Shown piece by piece: positions 1-10,998 of a stretch of DNA of 64,000 bases (the first letter of the stretch is position 1; every line of letters starts with the position of its first letter). The stretch comes from Oxalobacteraceae bacterium AB_14 (lineage in GTDB: Bacteria > Pseudomonadota > Gammaproteobacteria > Burkholderiales > Burkholderiaceae_D): positions 3,122,674 to 3,186,673 of the forward strand of contig KB906724.1 in NCBI GenBank assembly GCA_000381565.1. The letters run 5' to 3'. A model generated the notes under the pieces. It saw only the letters and a list, made by a program, of their open reading frames with translations, made no database searches and was not told the DNA's origin. The position numbers and the translations under genes are program-made.

Positions 1-1371
1 GGCCTGGTACATGGCGATGTCGGCCTGCATCAGCAATTCCTCCGGATGGGCCGGCCAGCCGTCATGGAACAGCGTCGCCCCCATGCTGGGCGTGCTGTGG
101 CACAGGTGGCTGCCCAGCATGTACGGGCGATTCAGCTCGGCCAGGATGGTGGTCCCGAGCTGCTCGGCCTGGGCGGCGGCGGCCGGCTCCGTGCTGCCCA
201 GGCCCTCCAGCAGCACGACGAATTCATCGCCGCCAAGGCGGGCCACGGTGTCGCCTTGGCGCAGGGACGCCTGCAAGCGCTCCGCCACCTGTTGCAGCAG
301 CAGGTCGCCGACGCTGTGGCCGAGCGTATCGTTGAGCGTCTTGAAATTGTCGAGGTCGATGAACATCAGCGCGCCGTAGCGCTCGTGCAGTTTGCTGGCG
401 TCGAGCGCCTGGTGCAGCCGTTCCAGCAGCATGCGCCGGTTGGGCAAGCGGGTCAGCGGGTCATAGAACGCCAGGTTGCGGATCTCGTCGCTGGCCGCCT
501 TGCTCAGCGTGACGTCGGTCAGCGCCGCGACGTAATTGCAGATGAGGCCGCTGTCGTCGCGCACCGAGGTGATGCTCAGGTGTTCCGGATAGACTTCGCC
601 GTTCTTGCGGCGGTTCCAGATTTCGCCGGACCAGCAGCCATGTTCGCCGATTTCGGCCCACATCGCCAGGTAGAATTCGGCATCGTGGCGGCCGGAGCTG
701 AGCATGCGCGGCGTGCAGCCCACCGCCTCTTCCATCGAATAGCCGGTGATGCGGGTGAACGCCTGGTTGACCTTGAGGATGATCCCGCGCTTGTCGGTCA
801 CCATCATGCCCTCGTTCGATTCGAAGGCGGTGGCGGCGATGCGCAGGCTGGCCTCGGACAGATGGCGCTCGGTGATGTCTTCCTGCGCCACGGCCGCCCC
901 CTGCCAGCCGAAGCTCATCGGCGACACCGTCATGCGGAACCAGCGTCGCGCCGCGGGCGTATGGCAAGGGTATTCCATCTGAAATCGATCGCTCTGCCCG
1001 GCCAGGACCGCCTTGATGCCGGCCTCGGCCTCGGCTGCGCCTTCTATTCCCAATCCCGCCGCGTCATGGCAAAGCTGAAGGAAATTGCAACCGACGTCGG
1101 CGTACAGCATGGACTGCCCCGGCTGGTGGCGCGTTGCGGCGGCTTCGCGCCACGCGGTGTTGACGGTCAGGATGGCGCCGTCCGGTCCCAGCACCGCTAG
1201 CTGTTCCCGCAAGGCGTCGAGCACGGCGCGGGCGAAGTTGTGGCAATCCCCGCCAATCGCAAACGGCAATGGCGGCCCGGCGCCTTGCTGGACATCGGCA
1301 GCAGGACCGGAAAAATCGCACTCAGCGCTGCCGGCGCACGGCGCGAACTGAAGTGGCTGGTGATTGGTCAT
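1..1371 (-). CDS. PAS-PAS-GGDEF diguanylate cyclase, probably with EAL (partial, C-terminus outside window)
   Basis: The minus strand is open from an ATG at 1371 to the left edge, giving 457 residues with no stop. After about 70 unremarkable residues there are two PAS-like segments; the second contains the common PAS phrase RRKNGEVYP. A GGDEF domain follows, with the dimerisation phrase FYDPLTRLPNRR, the substrate-binding phrase FIDLDNFKTLNDTLGH and the active-site motif LGGDEF. An RxxD inhibitory site (RQGD) sits five residues before GGDEF, so the enzyme should make cyclic di-GMP and be feedback-inhibited. The last visible residues, ADIAMYQA, are near the end of a GGDEF domain. In proteins of this layout an EAL domain usually follows, but it would lie outside the window. 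No membrane segment is visible, so it is probably cytoplasmic. The start is supported by a GCGAGG stretch upstream. It resembles the PAS-GGDEF part of the protein at 59965-63252. Confidence 0.9.
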   Translation of the reverse strand, partial: MTNHQPLQFAPCAGSAECDFSGPAADVQQGAGPPLPFAIGGDCHNFARAVLDALREQLAVLGPDGAILTVNTAWREAAATRHQPGQSMLYADVGCNFLQLCHDAAGLGIEGAAEAEAGIKAVLAGQSDRFQMEYPCHTPAARRWFRMTVSPMSFGWQGAAVAQEDITERHLSEASLRIAATAFESNEGMMVTDKRGIILKVNQAFTRITGYSMEEAVGCTPRMLSSGRHDAEFYLAMWAEIGEHGCWSGEIWNRRKNGEVYPEHLSITSVRDDSGLICNYVAALTDVTLSKAASDEIRNLAFYDPLTRLPNRRMLLERLHQALDASKLHERYGALMFIDLDNFKTLNDTLGHSVGDLLLQQVAERLQASLRQGDTVARLGGDEFVVLLEGLGSTEPAAAAQAEQLGTTILAELNRPYMLGSHLCHSTPSMGATLFHDGWPAHPEELLMQADIAMYQA

Positions 1372-1843
1372 GGCCGTGCCTCGCAGAGAGCTGTTTTCTA
1401 CAAGGATACTGATTCAGAGCAATAAAAAATTTGATTGAAATCAAGTTTTTACCACTGCGCGGCCTATGGGCTCAGAGGGTACGCCCCTGCGCCGCGCCGG
1501 CCAGGGCCAGCAGGGCTGCCAGCAAAAGTTGTCTCAGTCTCATGGGTGTTCTCTATCCCCTGGGAAGTTGGAGCTCTGCTTCCATCTGCGCAAAGCGCGC
1601 AGCCAGGAAATCCAGCAAGGCGCGCAAGCGCAGTGCCAGGCGGCAACGTTCCAGGTCCAAGCGGCCCTTTCCCAAATTGTCCATGCACTGACAATTTTCC
1701 AGTTGGTGACCGGTGCCAATCAGCACCAAAGCCGCCACCTTGATCGGAATCGCATAATATTTGACTGGATTGCTTGCTCGCGCACACGCGTCGGCCTCTA
1801 TAATTTCGTCACAGCCTTCCACTTTTATAGACGATTCCCAGCC
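1372..1843. other. intergenic region with two doubtful short minus-strand ORFs
   Basis: No convincing gene lies between the diguanylate cyclase and the PEBP gene. On the minus strand, 1684-1553 could encode 43 residues rich in Leu and Arg. Directly after it, 1543-1472 could encode 23 residues (MRLRQLLLAALLALAGAAQG...) that resemble a signal peptide or the start of a truncated exported protein. Neither has a strong ribosome binding site. The sequence is more AT-rich around 1400-1450 and 1740-1830, which is where promoters for the flanking genes would be expected. Confidence 0.3.
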
Positions 1844-2470
1844 ATGAAACTGACCAGCACCAGCTTTGCCAACAACCAGTCCATTCCCGGCGAGTTCGCC
1901 TTCGCGGTGATCTCCCCGGACACCCACATCAGCCTTTCCACCAATCGCAATCCAGAGCTGGCCTGGGACGACGTGCCGGCAGGCACGCAGTCGTTCGCGC
2001 TGATCTGCCATGATCCGGACGTGCCCAGCCGGGGCGACGACGTGAACCAGGAAGGCCGTGAAGTGCCGGCCAGCCTGCCCCGCGTCGACTTCTTCCACTG
2101 GCTGCTGGTCGACATCCCGGCCACCACGCGCACCATCGCCGCAGGCAACCACAGCGATGGCGTCACGCCGCGCGGCAAGGCCGGCCCCGAGGCAGCGGGC
2201 GGCATGAGGCACGGCATCAACGACTACAGCAACTGGTTCGCCGGCGACACCCAGATGAGCGGCAACTACTACGGCTACGACGGCCCTTGCCCACCGTGGA
2301 ACGACACCCTGCTGCACCACTACGTCTTCACGCTCTACGCGCTCGACGTGGCCGCGCTGCCGGCGGACCTGGCGCTGGACGGCCAGACCATCCGCAGCGC
2401 GATCGCCGGCCATGTGCTGGCTGAAGCCACCCTGACCGGCACCTACACGCTCAATCCCAAGCTGCGCTGA
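1844..2470 (+). CDS. YbhB/YbcL family (PEBP, Raf-kinase-inhibitor-like) protein
   Basis: This 208-residue protein belongs to the bacterial phosphatidylethanolamine-binding-protein family. It carries the family's ligand-pocket phrases: ALICHDPDVPS near residue 60, a histidine in FFHWLLVDIP, and YDGPCPPWND followed by HHYVFTLYALD. Bacterial members are small soluble proteins of uncertain biochemical role, so no substrate can be given. The start at 1844 was chosen because the domain begins immediately after it and upstream in-frame codons do not look coding. It has no signal peptide. It stands alone: the diguanylate cyclase upstream is on the other strand and no partner gene follows in the same direction. 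Confidence 0.88.
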   Translation: MKLTSTSFANNQSIPGEFAFAVISPDTHISLSTNRNPELAWDDVPAGTQSFALICHDPDVPSRGDDVNQEGREVPASLPRVDFFHWLLVDIPATTRTIAAGNHSDGVTPRGKAGPEAAGGMRHGINDYSNWFAGDTQMSGNYYGYDGPCPPWNDTLLHHYVFTLYALDVAALPADLALDGQTIRSAIAGHVLAEATLTGTYTLNPKLR

Positions 2471-2719
2471 TGATGGCGCACGGCCAGTGGACGCTGCCCT
2501 CCGGCATGCTGATCGCCCGGCGCCGCCTGTGCATGCTGGCGCTGCCGTCCTTGGTCGGCAGGAGTTTCCGCACGCACAGCAAACCGCATGGCGCGAAACG
2601 GCCTTCGACGCCGATCTGCGGGACACCCTGGACCACCGCATCCGTGGCCTGGACGCCGCAGGCGTCAGCGACGCCGGTGATGATGCATCGGCTGGTCGCC
2701 CTCGCACGTGCGCTGACGG
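2471..2719. other. non-coding or decayed stretch
   Basis: The interval between the PEBP gene and the VOC remnant holds open frames in several phases, but none has convincing protein character. A plus-strand frame from 2473 starts plausibly (MAHGQWTLPSG...) but turns Arg/Pro/Thr-rich, as antisense or wrong-phase reading does. Another phase reads better from about 2550 to 2640. This could be a frameshifted relic; I cannot assign a family. Confidence 0.3.
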
Positions 2720-2935
2720 TCATTGGCCTGGCGGCGGCTCCCACAATTCGATCTTGTTGCCATCGGGGTCGATGACCCAGCCGAACTTGCCGTACTCCGA
2801 TTCATCGACCTTGTCTTCAACACGACAGCCCTCGGCACGCAACGCGGCCAACAAGCCGTGCAGGTCGGCCACCCGATAGTTGATCATGAAACTGGCGGTG
2901 CTGGGGGCGAAGTAGTCGGTGTCGCTTGCCGGCGC
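2720..2935 (-). pseudogene. C-terminal remnant of a VOC/glyoxalase-family protein
   Basis: The minus strand encodes about 70 residues typical of the C-terminal half of a vicinal-oxygen-chelate (glyoxalase/bleomycin-resistance-like) protein: SFMINYRVADLHGLL, then EYGKFGWVIDPDGNKIELWE and a stop at 2722-2720. The ending WVIDPDGNKIELWEP, with its metal-ligand glutamate, is a family hallmark. A full VOC protein of this type has about 120-130 residues, so the N-terminal half is missing. The preserved frame begins directly after, and in the same phase as, the TGA stop of pcaD. A deletion therefore probably joined the end of pcaD to the middle of the VOC gene. There is no start codon of its own with a binding site, so it is most likely not translated. 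Confidence 0.75.
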
Positions 2936-2938
2936 AAA

Positions 2939-3718
2939 TCAGCGCTGCAGGAACTCCTTTAATGCCAGGCTGAAGCCCGTCTCGGCCTCGATGTTCGAAA
3001 TGTGGGACGCCTCCAGCGTCACCATGGTGGCGCGTGGGATTTGCTCCAGCATGGCGGCGGCATCGGCCACCGTGGTCACCGGGTCGTGGGCGCCGGCCAA
3101 CAGCAGCGTCGGCGCCGCGATGGCGTGCAACTGGCCGCGCAGGTCGGCCCCCGCCAGCGCATCGCAGCAACTGGCATACCCTTCCGCGCTGGCGCCGCGC
3201 AGGACAGCCACCAACGACGCCACCCGCTGCGGTTCGCGCCGGATAAAACCGGGCGTGAACCAGCGTCCGGCCGCGCCGTCGGCGACTGCGTCCATTCCTG
3301 CCGCCCTGACCTGCGCGGCGCGATCCTGCCAGCCCTGCGACGTGCCGATGCGCGGAGCGGAATTGGCGATCGCCAGCTTGTTCAACCGCTGCGGCGCCTG
3401 CATGCCCAGCCACTGCGCAATCGCGCCGCCCATCGACAGGCCGCAGAAGTGGGTGCGTTCGATATCCAGCGCATCCAGCAGCGCCAGCACGTCCTGCCCC
3501 AGCTGCGCCAGGCTGGCTGCCCCCGGCACGGTCGCGGAACCGCCATGGCCGCGCGCGTCGTAGCGGATGATGTGGAAATCGCGGCGCAGGCATTCGACCT
3601 GGGCATCCCACATGTGCAGGTTGGTGCCCAGCGAATTGGAAAACATCAGGCAGGGCCGGCCCGCCTCACCGTCGACCCGGAATGAAACCTCGTTGCCGTG
3701 CAGGCGTATGACTGACAT
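2939..3718 (-). CDS. pcaD: 3-oxoadipate enol-lactonase
   Basis: This 259-residue alpha/beta-hydrolase has the length and motifs of PcaD/CatD, which hydrolyses 3-oxoadipate enol-lactone to 3-oxoadipate in the beta-ketoadipate pathway. The nucleophile is Ser95 in GLSMGG, the acid Asp lies in LLLAGAHDPVT, and the catalytic His in EASHISNIE. The oxyanion-hole region is SNSLGTNLHMWD near residue 30. It is the last gene of the minus-strand catBCA-benABCD-pcaD operon and starts 14 bp after benD. No pcaIJ or pcaF is in the window, so the final CoA steps must be encoded elsewhere. Its stop is followed in the same frame by the VOC remnant. Confidence 0.93.
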   Translation of the reverse strand: MSVIRLHGNEVSFRVDGEAGRPCLMFSNSLGTNLHMWDAQVECLRRDFHIIRYDARGHGGSATVPGAASLAQLGQDVLALLDALDIERTHFCGLSMGGAIAQWLGMQAPQRLNKLAIANSAPRIGTSQGWQDRAAQVRAAGMDAVADGAAGRWFTPGFIRREPQRVASLVAVLRGASAEGYASCCDALAGADLRGQLHAIAAPTLLLAGAHDPVTTVADAAAMLEQIPRATMVTLEASHISNIEAETGFSLALKEFLQR

Positions 3719-3732
3719 GTGTCGCTCCTCGC

Positions 3733-5570
<1,838 letters not shown>

Positions 5571-6062
5571 CTACAGGTGGTAGATATCGATCACCTGATG
5601 GATGTAGTCGTTCTTCAGCACGATGTACTTGTTGGTGATCAGCGGACGCGCGCCGGAGAAGTCGATCTCGTAGCGCATCATCCCGAAGTGGCTGAAATCG
5701 GTCTTGTAGCGGTGGCTCAGCGTGTGCCAGTTGAAGCGCACCGTCACCCGTGCGCCTTCCTGCCGCTCGATCTCCACGTTGGAGATGTTGTGGCTGGTGC
5801 GCGTGTCCGGCATGGTGGCGCTGGAGCGTTCGGTCTTGATGCGGAACACGCGGTCTTCCAGTCCCTGGCGGGTTGGATAGAAGATCAGCGAAATTTCGCG
5901 CTGCGGATCGCCGATCAGCTGGTCGTCGTCGTCCCACGACGGCATCCAGTACTGGACCTCCGGGTGGTAGCACTCCAGCCATTCGTCCCACTGCTGGTCG
6001 TCGAGCAGGCGGCTTTCGCGGTAGATGAAGGCGCAGATCTGGTCCAGGGTTGGTGCGCTCAT
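5571..6062 (-). CDS. benB: benzoate 1,2-dioxygenase small (beta) subunit
   Basis: This 163-residue protein is the structural beta subunit of the BenAB Rieske oxygenase, in the ring-hydroxylating-dioxygenase beta family. Typical phrases are the N-terminal [30 protein letters not shown] and the C-terminal [20 protein letters not shown]. It has no cofactor ligands, as expected for this subunit. The start at 6062 overlaps the benA stop by ATGA. The extended frame upstream lies inside benA and is Arg-rich. Together with benA it forms the hexameric terminal oxygenase that adds O2 to benzoate. Confidence 0.95.
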   Translation of the reverse strand: MSAPTLDQICAFIYRESRLLDDQQWDEWLECYHPEVQYWMPSWDDDDQLIGDPQREISLIFYPTRQGLEDRVFRIKTERSSATMPDTRTSHNISNVEIERQEGARVTVRFNWHTLSHRYKTDFSHFGMMRYEIDFSGARPLITNKYIVLKNDYIHQVIDIYHL

Positions 6063-7438
6063 TTCGCACCGCCTTCCTGCTTGACGGCGCGCTGCATCAC
6101 GTCCAGCCAGTAGCGGTGCTGGATCGTGTACAGGCCCTCGTCCTCGGTTTTGACGCCGCTCATCACCGGCGCCAGGCCGATCTCGCGCGCCGCCGCATCG
6201 GGACCGTTGATCCAGTGGCTGGCGCCGCGGCACATGTCGTTCCATTCCAGCGCGCTGCCCATGTAGCCCTGCTGGCAGGCGCGGAACTCTTCCAGGTCGT
6301 CCGGCGTGGCCATGCCGCTGACGTTGAAGAAGTCCTCGTACTGGCGGATGCGGCGCGCGCGCGCGTCATCCGGCTCGCCCTTCGGGGCAATGCAGTAGAT
6401 CGTCACTTCGGTCTTGTCGACCGAGATCGGCCGCAGCAGGCGGATCTGGGATCCGAACTGATCCATCAGGTACACGTTCGGATACAGGCACAGGTTGCGC
6501 GAACGGCCTGTCATCCAGTCCGCCGTGGCGCCGCCGAACTGCTGCGCGTACTCCTCGCGGCGCGGGAAGTTGGGCCGGTCCTGCGGATTGGCCCACTGGG
6601 TCCACAGCAGCACGTGGCCATGCTCGAAGGCGTAGAAACCGCCGCCCTGCTTGCCCCACTTGCCGGCGTCCATGGCGCGGATCTTATCCTCGCGCACCTC
6701 GCCCTGCTCCTTGCGGCGGCTGGTGGTGGCCGCGTAGTTCCAGTGCACCGCCGAGACGTGATAGCCGTCGGCGCCGTTTTCGGCCTGCAGCTTCCAGTTG
6801 CCGTCGAAGGTATAGGTCGATGCGCCGCGCAGCACTTCCAGTCCGTCCGGCGACTGGTTGACGATCATGTCGATGATCTTGCCGGCTTCGCCCAGGAACT
6901 CCGCCAACGGCAGCACGTCCGGATTCAGGCTGCCGAACAGGAAGCCCTTGTAGCTTTCGAAACGCGCCACCTTTTTCAGGTCGTGCGAGCCTTCCTTGTT
7001 GAAGCAGTCCGGATAGCCCGCGTCCTCGGGGTCCTTCACCTTCAGCAGCTTGCCGCTGTTGTTGAAGGTCCAGCCGTGGAACGGACAGGTATAGGTCGCC
7101 TTGTTGCCGCGCTTGTGGCGACACAGCTGCGCGCCGCGGTGGGTGCAGGCGTTGATGAAGGCGTTCAGCTCACCTGCGCGGTTGCGGGCGATGAACACCG
7201 GCTGGCGGCCGATGTGGGTGCTGTAGTAGTCGTTGTTGTTCGGCACCTGGCTTTCGTGCGCCAGGTAGATCCAGTTGCCTTCGAAGATGTGCTTCATCTC
7301 CAGTTCAAACAGGGCCGGGTCGGTGAAGGCGCTGCGGTGCAGGCGATAGTCGCCGCGCTCGTGGTCCTCCACCAGGAAGCCATCCAGGCTGGCCGGCCTG
7401 GCGCTGTTCGCAGGCGCGATGGGTATGATCGGGAACAT
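6059..7438 (-). CDS. benA: benzoate 1,2-dioxygenase large (alpha) subunit
   Basis: The 459-residue catalytic alpha subunit converts benzoate, O2 and electrons from BenC into benzoate cis-1,2-diol. The Rieske centre ligands are C98-x-H100 (CTHRGAQLC) and C118-x2-H121 (CPFHGW). The mononuclear iron site has the D-x2-H-x4-H pattern in [12 protein letters not shown], with His227 and His232. Length and sequence fit BenA/XylX rather than anthranilate or naphthalene oxygenases, and the neighbours support benzoate. The start at 7438 follows a good GAGGGAG binding site 14 bp after catA. Toluate or substituted benzoates may also be accepted, but that cannot be read from the sequence. Confidence 0.94.
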   Translation of the reverse strand: MFPIIPIAPANSARPASLDGFLVEDHERGDYRLHRSAFTDPALFELEMKHIFEGNWIYLAHESQVPNNNDYYSTHIGRQPVFIARNRAGELNAFINACTHRGAQLCRHKRGNKATYTCPFHGWTFNNSGKLLKVKDPEDAGYPDCFNKEGSHDLKKVARFESYKGFLFGSLNPDVLPLAEFLGEAGKIIDMIVNQSPDGLEVLRGASTYTFDGNWKLQAENGADGYHVSAVHWNYAATTSRRKEQGEVREDKIRAMDAGKWGKQGGGFYAFEHGHVLLWTQWANPQDRPNFPRREEYAQQFGGATADWMTGRSRNLCLYPNVYLMDQFGSQIRLLRPISVDKTEVTIYCIAPKGEPDDARARRIRQYEDFFNVSGMATPDDLEEFRACQQGYMGSALEWNDMCRGASHWINGPDAAAREIGLAPVMSGVKTEDEGLYTIQHRYWLDVMQRAVKQEGGAK

Positions 7439-7452
7439 GATGCGTCTCCCTC

Positions 7453-8373
7453 TCAGGCCGCGGCGCGCACGCGCTCCACCACGGCTTCCGGCGCCACCGG
7501 CGTTTCGGCGTGCAGCTGGAAGTCGAAGTCGATTTCGGCATACGGCGACTGCAGTCCCTTGGCGGCGATCTGCTGCGGCGACGTCACGTGGCGCACCGGC
7601 GGCACCAATCCCTCGCGGCTGGCGAAGGCGAAATCGTCCCACAGGTATTCGTCGCCATCGATGTTGATCTGGGTGGTCAGCTTGCGCTGGCCGGCGGCGC
7701 TGACGAAGAAGTGGATGTGGGCCGGACGGTGTCCATGGCGGCCCAGCTGGTCCAGCAGGCGCTGGGTGGTGCCGTCCGGCGGGCAGGCATAGCCGACCGG
7801 CAGGATGCTGCGCAGCTGGTAGCGGCCCGCGCCGTCGGCGATGATGGTGCGGCGCAGGTTGAAGTGCGACTGCGACTTGTCGAAGAAGGAGTAGTTGCCC
7901 AGCAGGTTGCAGTGCCAGACCTCGACCCTGGCGCCCGGCAGCGGCTGGCCGTCCTGGCCGCGCACGGTGCCCTGCATGAACAGCACTTCGGCCTGGTCGC
8001 TTTCGCTGCCGTCGTCGAGCCGCGCATAGCCCTGGCTTTCCGGCGCGCCGGCCACGTACAGCGGGCCCTCGATGGTGCGCGGGGTGCCGCCGGTCAGGCC
8101 GGCCTTCGCCTCCGCCTCGTCGGCGCGGATGTCGAGGAAGCGTTCCAGGCCCAGGCCCGGCGCCAGCAGGCCCAGTTCATTGCGGGCGCCCGCCTCGCTC
8201 ATGTATTCCAGGCCCTTCCAGAATTCGCTCGGCTGGATGTCCAGGTCCGCGATCGCCTTGCACAGATCGCCGACCAGGCGCACCACCACTTGCTGCACCC
8301 GCGCGTTGACCGGGCCTTCGGCCTTGTCGATGATCCAGCCTTTTACCAGGGTGTCGATTTCGTTGTATGTCAT
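7453..8373 (-). CDS. catA: catechol 1,2-dioxygenase
   Basis: This 306-residue intradiol dioxygenase cleaves catechol to cis,cis-muconate using non-haem Fe(III). It has the catechol-dioxygenase N-terminal helical domain (LVKGWI... through [11 protein letters not shown]) and the catalytic domain. The iron ligands are tyrosines in GNYSFF and GYACPPDG and histidines in [14 protein letters not shown]. The start at 8373 was chosen because AAGGAGACTGAC directly precedes it; an in-frame start 17 codons upstream has no comparable site. catA lies between catC and benA, so ring activation and ring cleavage are made from one transcript, which avoids catechol build-up. Confidence 0.95.
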   Translation of the reverse strand: MTYNEIDTLVKGWIIDKAEGPVNARVQQVVVRLVGDLCKAIADLDIQPSEFWKGLEYMSEAGARNELGLLAPGLGLERFLDIRADEAEAKAGLTGGTPRTIEGPLYVAGAPESQGYARLDDGSESDQAEVLFMQGTVRGQDGQPLPGARVEVWHCNLLGNYSFFDKSQSHFNLRRTIIADGAGRYQLRSILPVGYACPPDGTTQRLLDQLGRHGHRPAHIHFFVSAAGQRKLTTQINIDGDEYLWDDFAFASREGLVPPVRHVTSPQQIAAKGLQSPYAEIDFDFQLHAETPVAPEAVVERVRAAA

Positions 8374-8413
8374 GTCAGTCTCCTTCGTTTTGGTTGAGTG
8401 GGATGAATTAAGT

Positions 8414-8704
8414 TCAGGCGTCACCGTCGCGCGCCGACGACGGGTGTCGGCACAAGGGCATCACCTGGATTTGCATGTACGGGAACAGCGGCAGGGACGT
8501 CAGCAGCGCGTGCAGCTCTTCGACGTCGCCGACGTCGAACACGCTGACGTTGGCGTACTGGCCGGCGATGCGCCACAGGTGGCGCCACTTGCCGCTGCGC
8601 TGCAGGCTGTGCGCCCGTTCGCGCTCGGTCTTCTTCAATTCGTCGGCCTGCGCGGCCGGCATGTGCGGCGGCAGCTGCACATCCATACGTACGTGGAACA
8701 GCAT
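8414..8704 (-). CDS. catC: muconolactone delta-isomerase
   Basis: This 96-residue protein matches muconolactone isomerases in length and sequence: an N-terminal MLFHVRMDVQLPP, an ERERAHSLQRSGKW helix with the conserved Glu/Arg, RIAGQYANVSVFDV, and LFPYMQIQVMPLCRHPS near the end. It converts muconolactone to 3-oxoadipate enol-lactone, the substrate of PcaD. Family members form decamers. It is 17 bp downstream of catB and 40 bp upstream of catA. Confidence 0.95.
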   Translation of the reverse strand: MLFHVRMDVQLPPHMPAAQADELKKTERERAHSLQRSGKWRHLWRIAGQYANVSVFDVGDVEELHALLTSLPLFPYMQIQVMPLCRHPSSARDGDA

Positions 8705-8721
8705 GAGGATCTCCCTTGAAA

Positions 8722-9831
8722 TTAACGGCGGCGCAGTTCGCGCAGCTTGTCCATGTCGGGTTCGACGCCCAGGCCCGGACCGTCCGGCACCTGCAGCATG
8801 AAGTCGCGGTACACCAGCGGCTCGCGCAGCACTTCGCGCGTCAGCAGCAAGGGGCCAAACAGTTCGGTGCCGAATTCCAGCTCGCCGAAGGTCGAGAACA
8901 GCTGGGCCGACGCCGCGGTGCCGATGCCGCCTTCGAGCATCGTGCCGCCATACAGGCTGATGCCGGACAGCTGGGCCACCGCCGCCACCTGCGCCGCCGG
9001 CAGCAGCCCCCCGGACTGCGCGATCTTCACCGCGAACACGTCGGCGCCGCCGGCCTGCGCGATGGCCAGCGCGTCCTGCGGGCCTTGCAGCGCTTCGTCG
9101 GCCATCAAGGCCACCGCGAAGCGATGCGCCAGCCGCGCCATGCCGCCTTGACGCGTGGCGCGGGTCGGCTGCTCGATCAGGTCGATGCCGCCTGCTTCCA
9201 GCGCCGCGATGCCGCGCATCGCTTCCAGCTCGGTCCAGGCCTGGTTGACGTCGACCCGCACGCTGACCGCGTCACCGAGCGCCTTCTTGATCGCCAATAC
9301 GTGCGCCACGTCCTCGGCCACCGGCCGCGCGCCGATCTTCAATTTGAAGATGCGGTGGCGGCGCAGTGCCAGCATCTGCTCCGCTTCCGCGATGTCGCGC
9401 GCGGTGTCGCCGCTGGCCAGCGTCCAGGCCACCGGCAACGCGTCGCGCACCCGGCCGCCCAGCAGTTCGCTCAGCGGCACGCCCAGCCGCCGCGCCTGCG
9501 CATCCAGCAAGGCGGTCTCGATGGCGCACTTGGCGAAGCGGTTGCCCTGGATGACCTTGCGCACCTTGGCCATCGCCTTGGCCACTTGGCGCGCTTCCAT
9601 GCCGACCAGCAGCGGCGCGATGTGGGTGTCGATATTGACCTTGACACTCTCCGGGCTCTCTTCGCCGTAATTCAGGCCGCCGATGGTGGTGGCCTCGCCC
9701 CAGCCCTCGACGCCGTCGGCGCAAACGACCCGTACCAGCACCAGGGTTTGCGACCGCATGGTCGCCACCGACAGCTGGTGCGGGCGGATGGTGGGGACGT
9801 CTGCAAGGATGACTTCTATGTTCGTGATCAT
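8722..9831 (-). CDS. catB: muconate cycloisomerase
   Basis: This 369-residue enzyme of the enolase superfamily (MLE subgroup) lactonises cis,cis-muconate to muconolactone with Mn2+. The KxK motif (FKLKIGA) carries the general base near residue 167. Metal ligands follow in RVDVNQAW, LIEQP and MADEALQ, and the second catalytic Lys is in FAVKIAQSGG. It is the first gene of the operon. ATG 9831 was preferred to an in-frame GTG at 9864, because residues between them do not resemble the family, although the binding site is weak. The promoter region 9832-9931 is shared with the divergent LysR regulator. Confidence 0.93.
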   Translation of the reverse strand: MITNIEVILADVPTIRPHQLSVATMRSQTLVLVRVVCADGVEGWGEATTIGGLNYGEESPESVKVNIDTHIAPLLVGMEARQVAKAMAKVRKVIQGNRFAKCAIETALLDAQARRLGVPLSELLGGRVRDALPVAWTLASGDTARDIAEAEQMLALRRHRIFKLKIGARPVAEDVAHVLAIKKALGDAVSVRVDVNQAWTELEAMRGIAALEAGGIDLIEQPTRATRQGGMARLAHRFAVALMADEALQGPQDALAIAQAGGADVFAVKIAQSGGLLPAAQVAAVAQLSGISLYGGTMLEGGIGTAASAQLFSTFGELEFGTELFGPLLLTREVLREPLVYRDFMLQVPDGPGLGVEPDMDKLRELRRR

Positions 9832-9863
9832 ATTTATTTCGTATAATGAGTTCGATAGATACA

Positions 9864-9928
9864 CAATATTCCCCGTGGATCTTCAGGTCCAACACCGAGT
9901 TAGTATGTTTTTCATACCCGAAAGGTAT
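9864..9928 (-). promoter_or_regulatory. catB promoter with two tandem BenM/CatM-type operator sites
   Basis: Two 15-bp dyads fit the ATAC-N7-GTAT consensus known for BenM/CatM. Positions 9914-9928 match perfectly (ATAC, N7, GTAT) and 9892-9906 match except for one base (ACAC, N7, GTAT). Their centres are 22 bp apart, two helical turns, on the same face. Facing catB, a TTGGAC -35-like box (9892-9887, minus strand) and an ATATTG -10-like box (9869-9864) are separated by 17 bp. The perfect site lies just before the regulator's start codon, so self-repression is likely. The same arrangement recurs at benE (28675-28716). Confidence 0.75.
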
Positions 9929-9931
9929 GCA

Positions 9932-10846
9932 ATGGAATTACGCCACCTGCGCTACTTCGTCGCCGTCGCCGACGAGAAGAACTACACCCGCGCCGCCGAG
10001 CGGCTGCACATCGCCCAGCCGCCCTTGAGCCGCCAGATCCAGCAACTGGAAGAGGAACTGGGGGTGGAACTGATCGAAAAAGGCACGCGGCCGGTCAAGC
10101 TGACCGAGGCCGGCGCCTTCTTCCACGCGCACGCACAGGAGTTGCTGGCCAAGGCAGCCGAACTGAAAACCATGACCCAGCGCGTGGGCAAGATCGAACG
10201 CACGCTGTCGCTCGGCTTTGTGGCGTCGACCTTGTACGGCCTGCTGCCGCGCATCGTCCGGCGCTACCGCATGCAATATCCCAAGGTCGAGGTGACGTTC
10301 CATGAATTGACCACCATGCAGCAGATCCAGGCGTTGAAGGACGGCGTGATCGACGTCGGCTTCGGCCGCGTCAAGAGCGAAGACCCCAACATCCGCCGCA
10401 TCGTGCTGCGCGAGGAACGCCTGATCGTGGCGCTGCCGGCCGGCCACGCGCGCGCGGCGTCGACCGATGCGATCCAGCTGGTCGACCTGCAGACGGAGTG
10501 CCTGCTGGTCTACCCCAAGACGCCCCGCCCCAGCTTTGCCGACCAGGTGCTGTCGGTGCTGTCGGAGCGTGGCATTGCGCCGCAGAAGATCGTCGAGGTG
10601 CGGGAGCTGCAGATCGCCATCGGCCTGGTGGCGGCCGGCCAGGGCGTGGCCATCGTGCCGGACAGCGTGCAAGGCATGCGGCGCGACGACGTGGTGTTCC
10701 GCGCCATCGCCGACCGCCATGCGGTGTCGCCGGTGATGTTCAGCGTGCGCAAACTGGATCGCTCCGAGGAGCTGCAGCAGATGCTGGCCGTGATCTATGA
10801 AGTCTACGACGCGGCCGGCATCGACTACATCCGCGAAACGCTCTAG
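9932..10846 (+). CDS. LysR-family regulator of benzoate/catechol degradation (CatR/BenM type)
   Basis: This 304-residue LysR-type regulator has an N-terminal winged helix-turn-helix (MELRHLRYFVAVADEKNYTR to RLHIAQPPLSRQIQQLEEE) and a C-terminal effector domain. Its divergent position next to catB and the ATAC-N7-GTAT sites in front of it indicate CatR/BenM function, with cis,cis-muconate and possibly benzoate as inducers. The start at 9932 places the HTH at residue 1, as in the family; upstream in-frame sequence belongs to the intergenic operator region. It probably also controls benE-benK, which carry the same operator pair. Whether it is named catR or benM cannot be decided from sequence alone. 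Confidence 0.9.
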   Translation: MELRHLRYFVAVADEKNYTRAAERLHIAQPPLSRQIQQLEEELGVELIEKGTRPVKLTEAGAFFHAHAQELLAKAAELKTMTQRVGKIERTLSLGFVASTLYGLLPRIVRRYRMQYPKVEVTFHELTTMQQIQALKDGVIDVGFGRVKSEDPNIRRIVLREERLIVALPAGHARAASTDAIQLVDLQTECLLVYPKTPRPSFADQVLSVLSERGIAPQKIVEVRELQIAIGLVAAGQGVAIVPDSVQGMRRDDVVFRAIADRHAVSPVMFSVRKLDRSEELQQMLAVIYEVYDAAGIDYIRETL

Positions 10847-10849
10847 CCA

Positions 10850-10998
10850 TAAGGGAACCTCGAATAGCCGTTAATTTGTCATTCCCGCGCAGGCGGGAAT
10901 CCAGGCATTGCCTGAATTCCCTCCATGCTGAGCCTCTGGGTATGCGGCGTATGGGTTCCCGCCTCCGCGGGAACGACAGGCTTTTCGAGGCGCCCTTA
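10850..10998. repeat. MITE-like repeat, copy 1
   Basis: A 149-bp element starts TAAGGGAACCTCGAA and ends with the near-reverse-complement TTCGAGGCGCCCTTA. Inside are two REP-like palindromes built on TTCCCGCnnnGGCGGGAA. An inverted, about 90% identical copy lies at 36246-36392. It encodes nothing. It fills the gap between the LysR gene and benK, and its right end supplies the TAA stop codon of benK (10998-10996). Flanking TA dinucleotides on both sides suggest a Tc1/IS630-type TA target. Confidence 0.75.

Noticed and set aside
2473..2775. Plus-strand gene after the PEBP gene
   Set aside because: Composition is typical of wrong-phase reading, no family is recognised, and it runs across the VOC remnant on the other strand.
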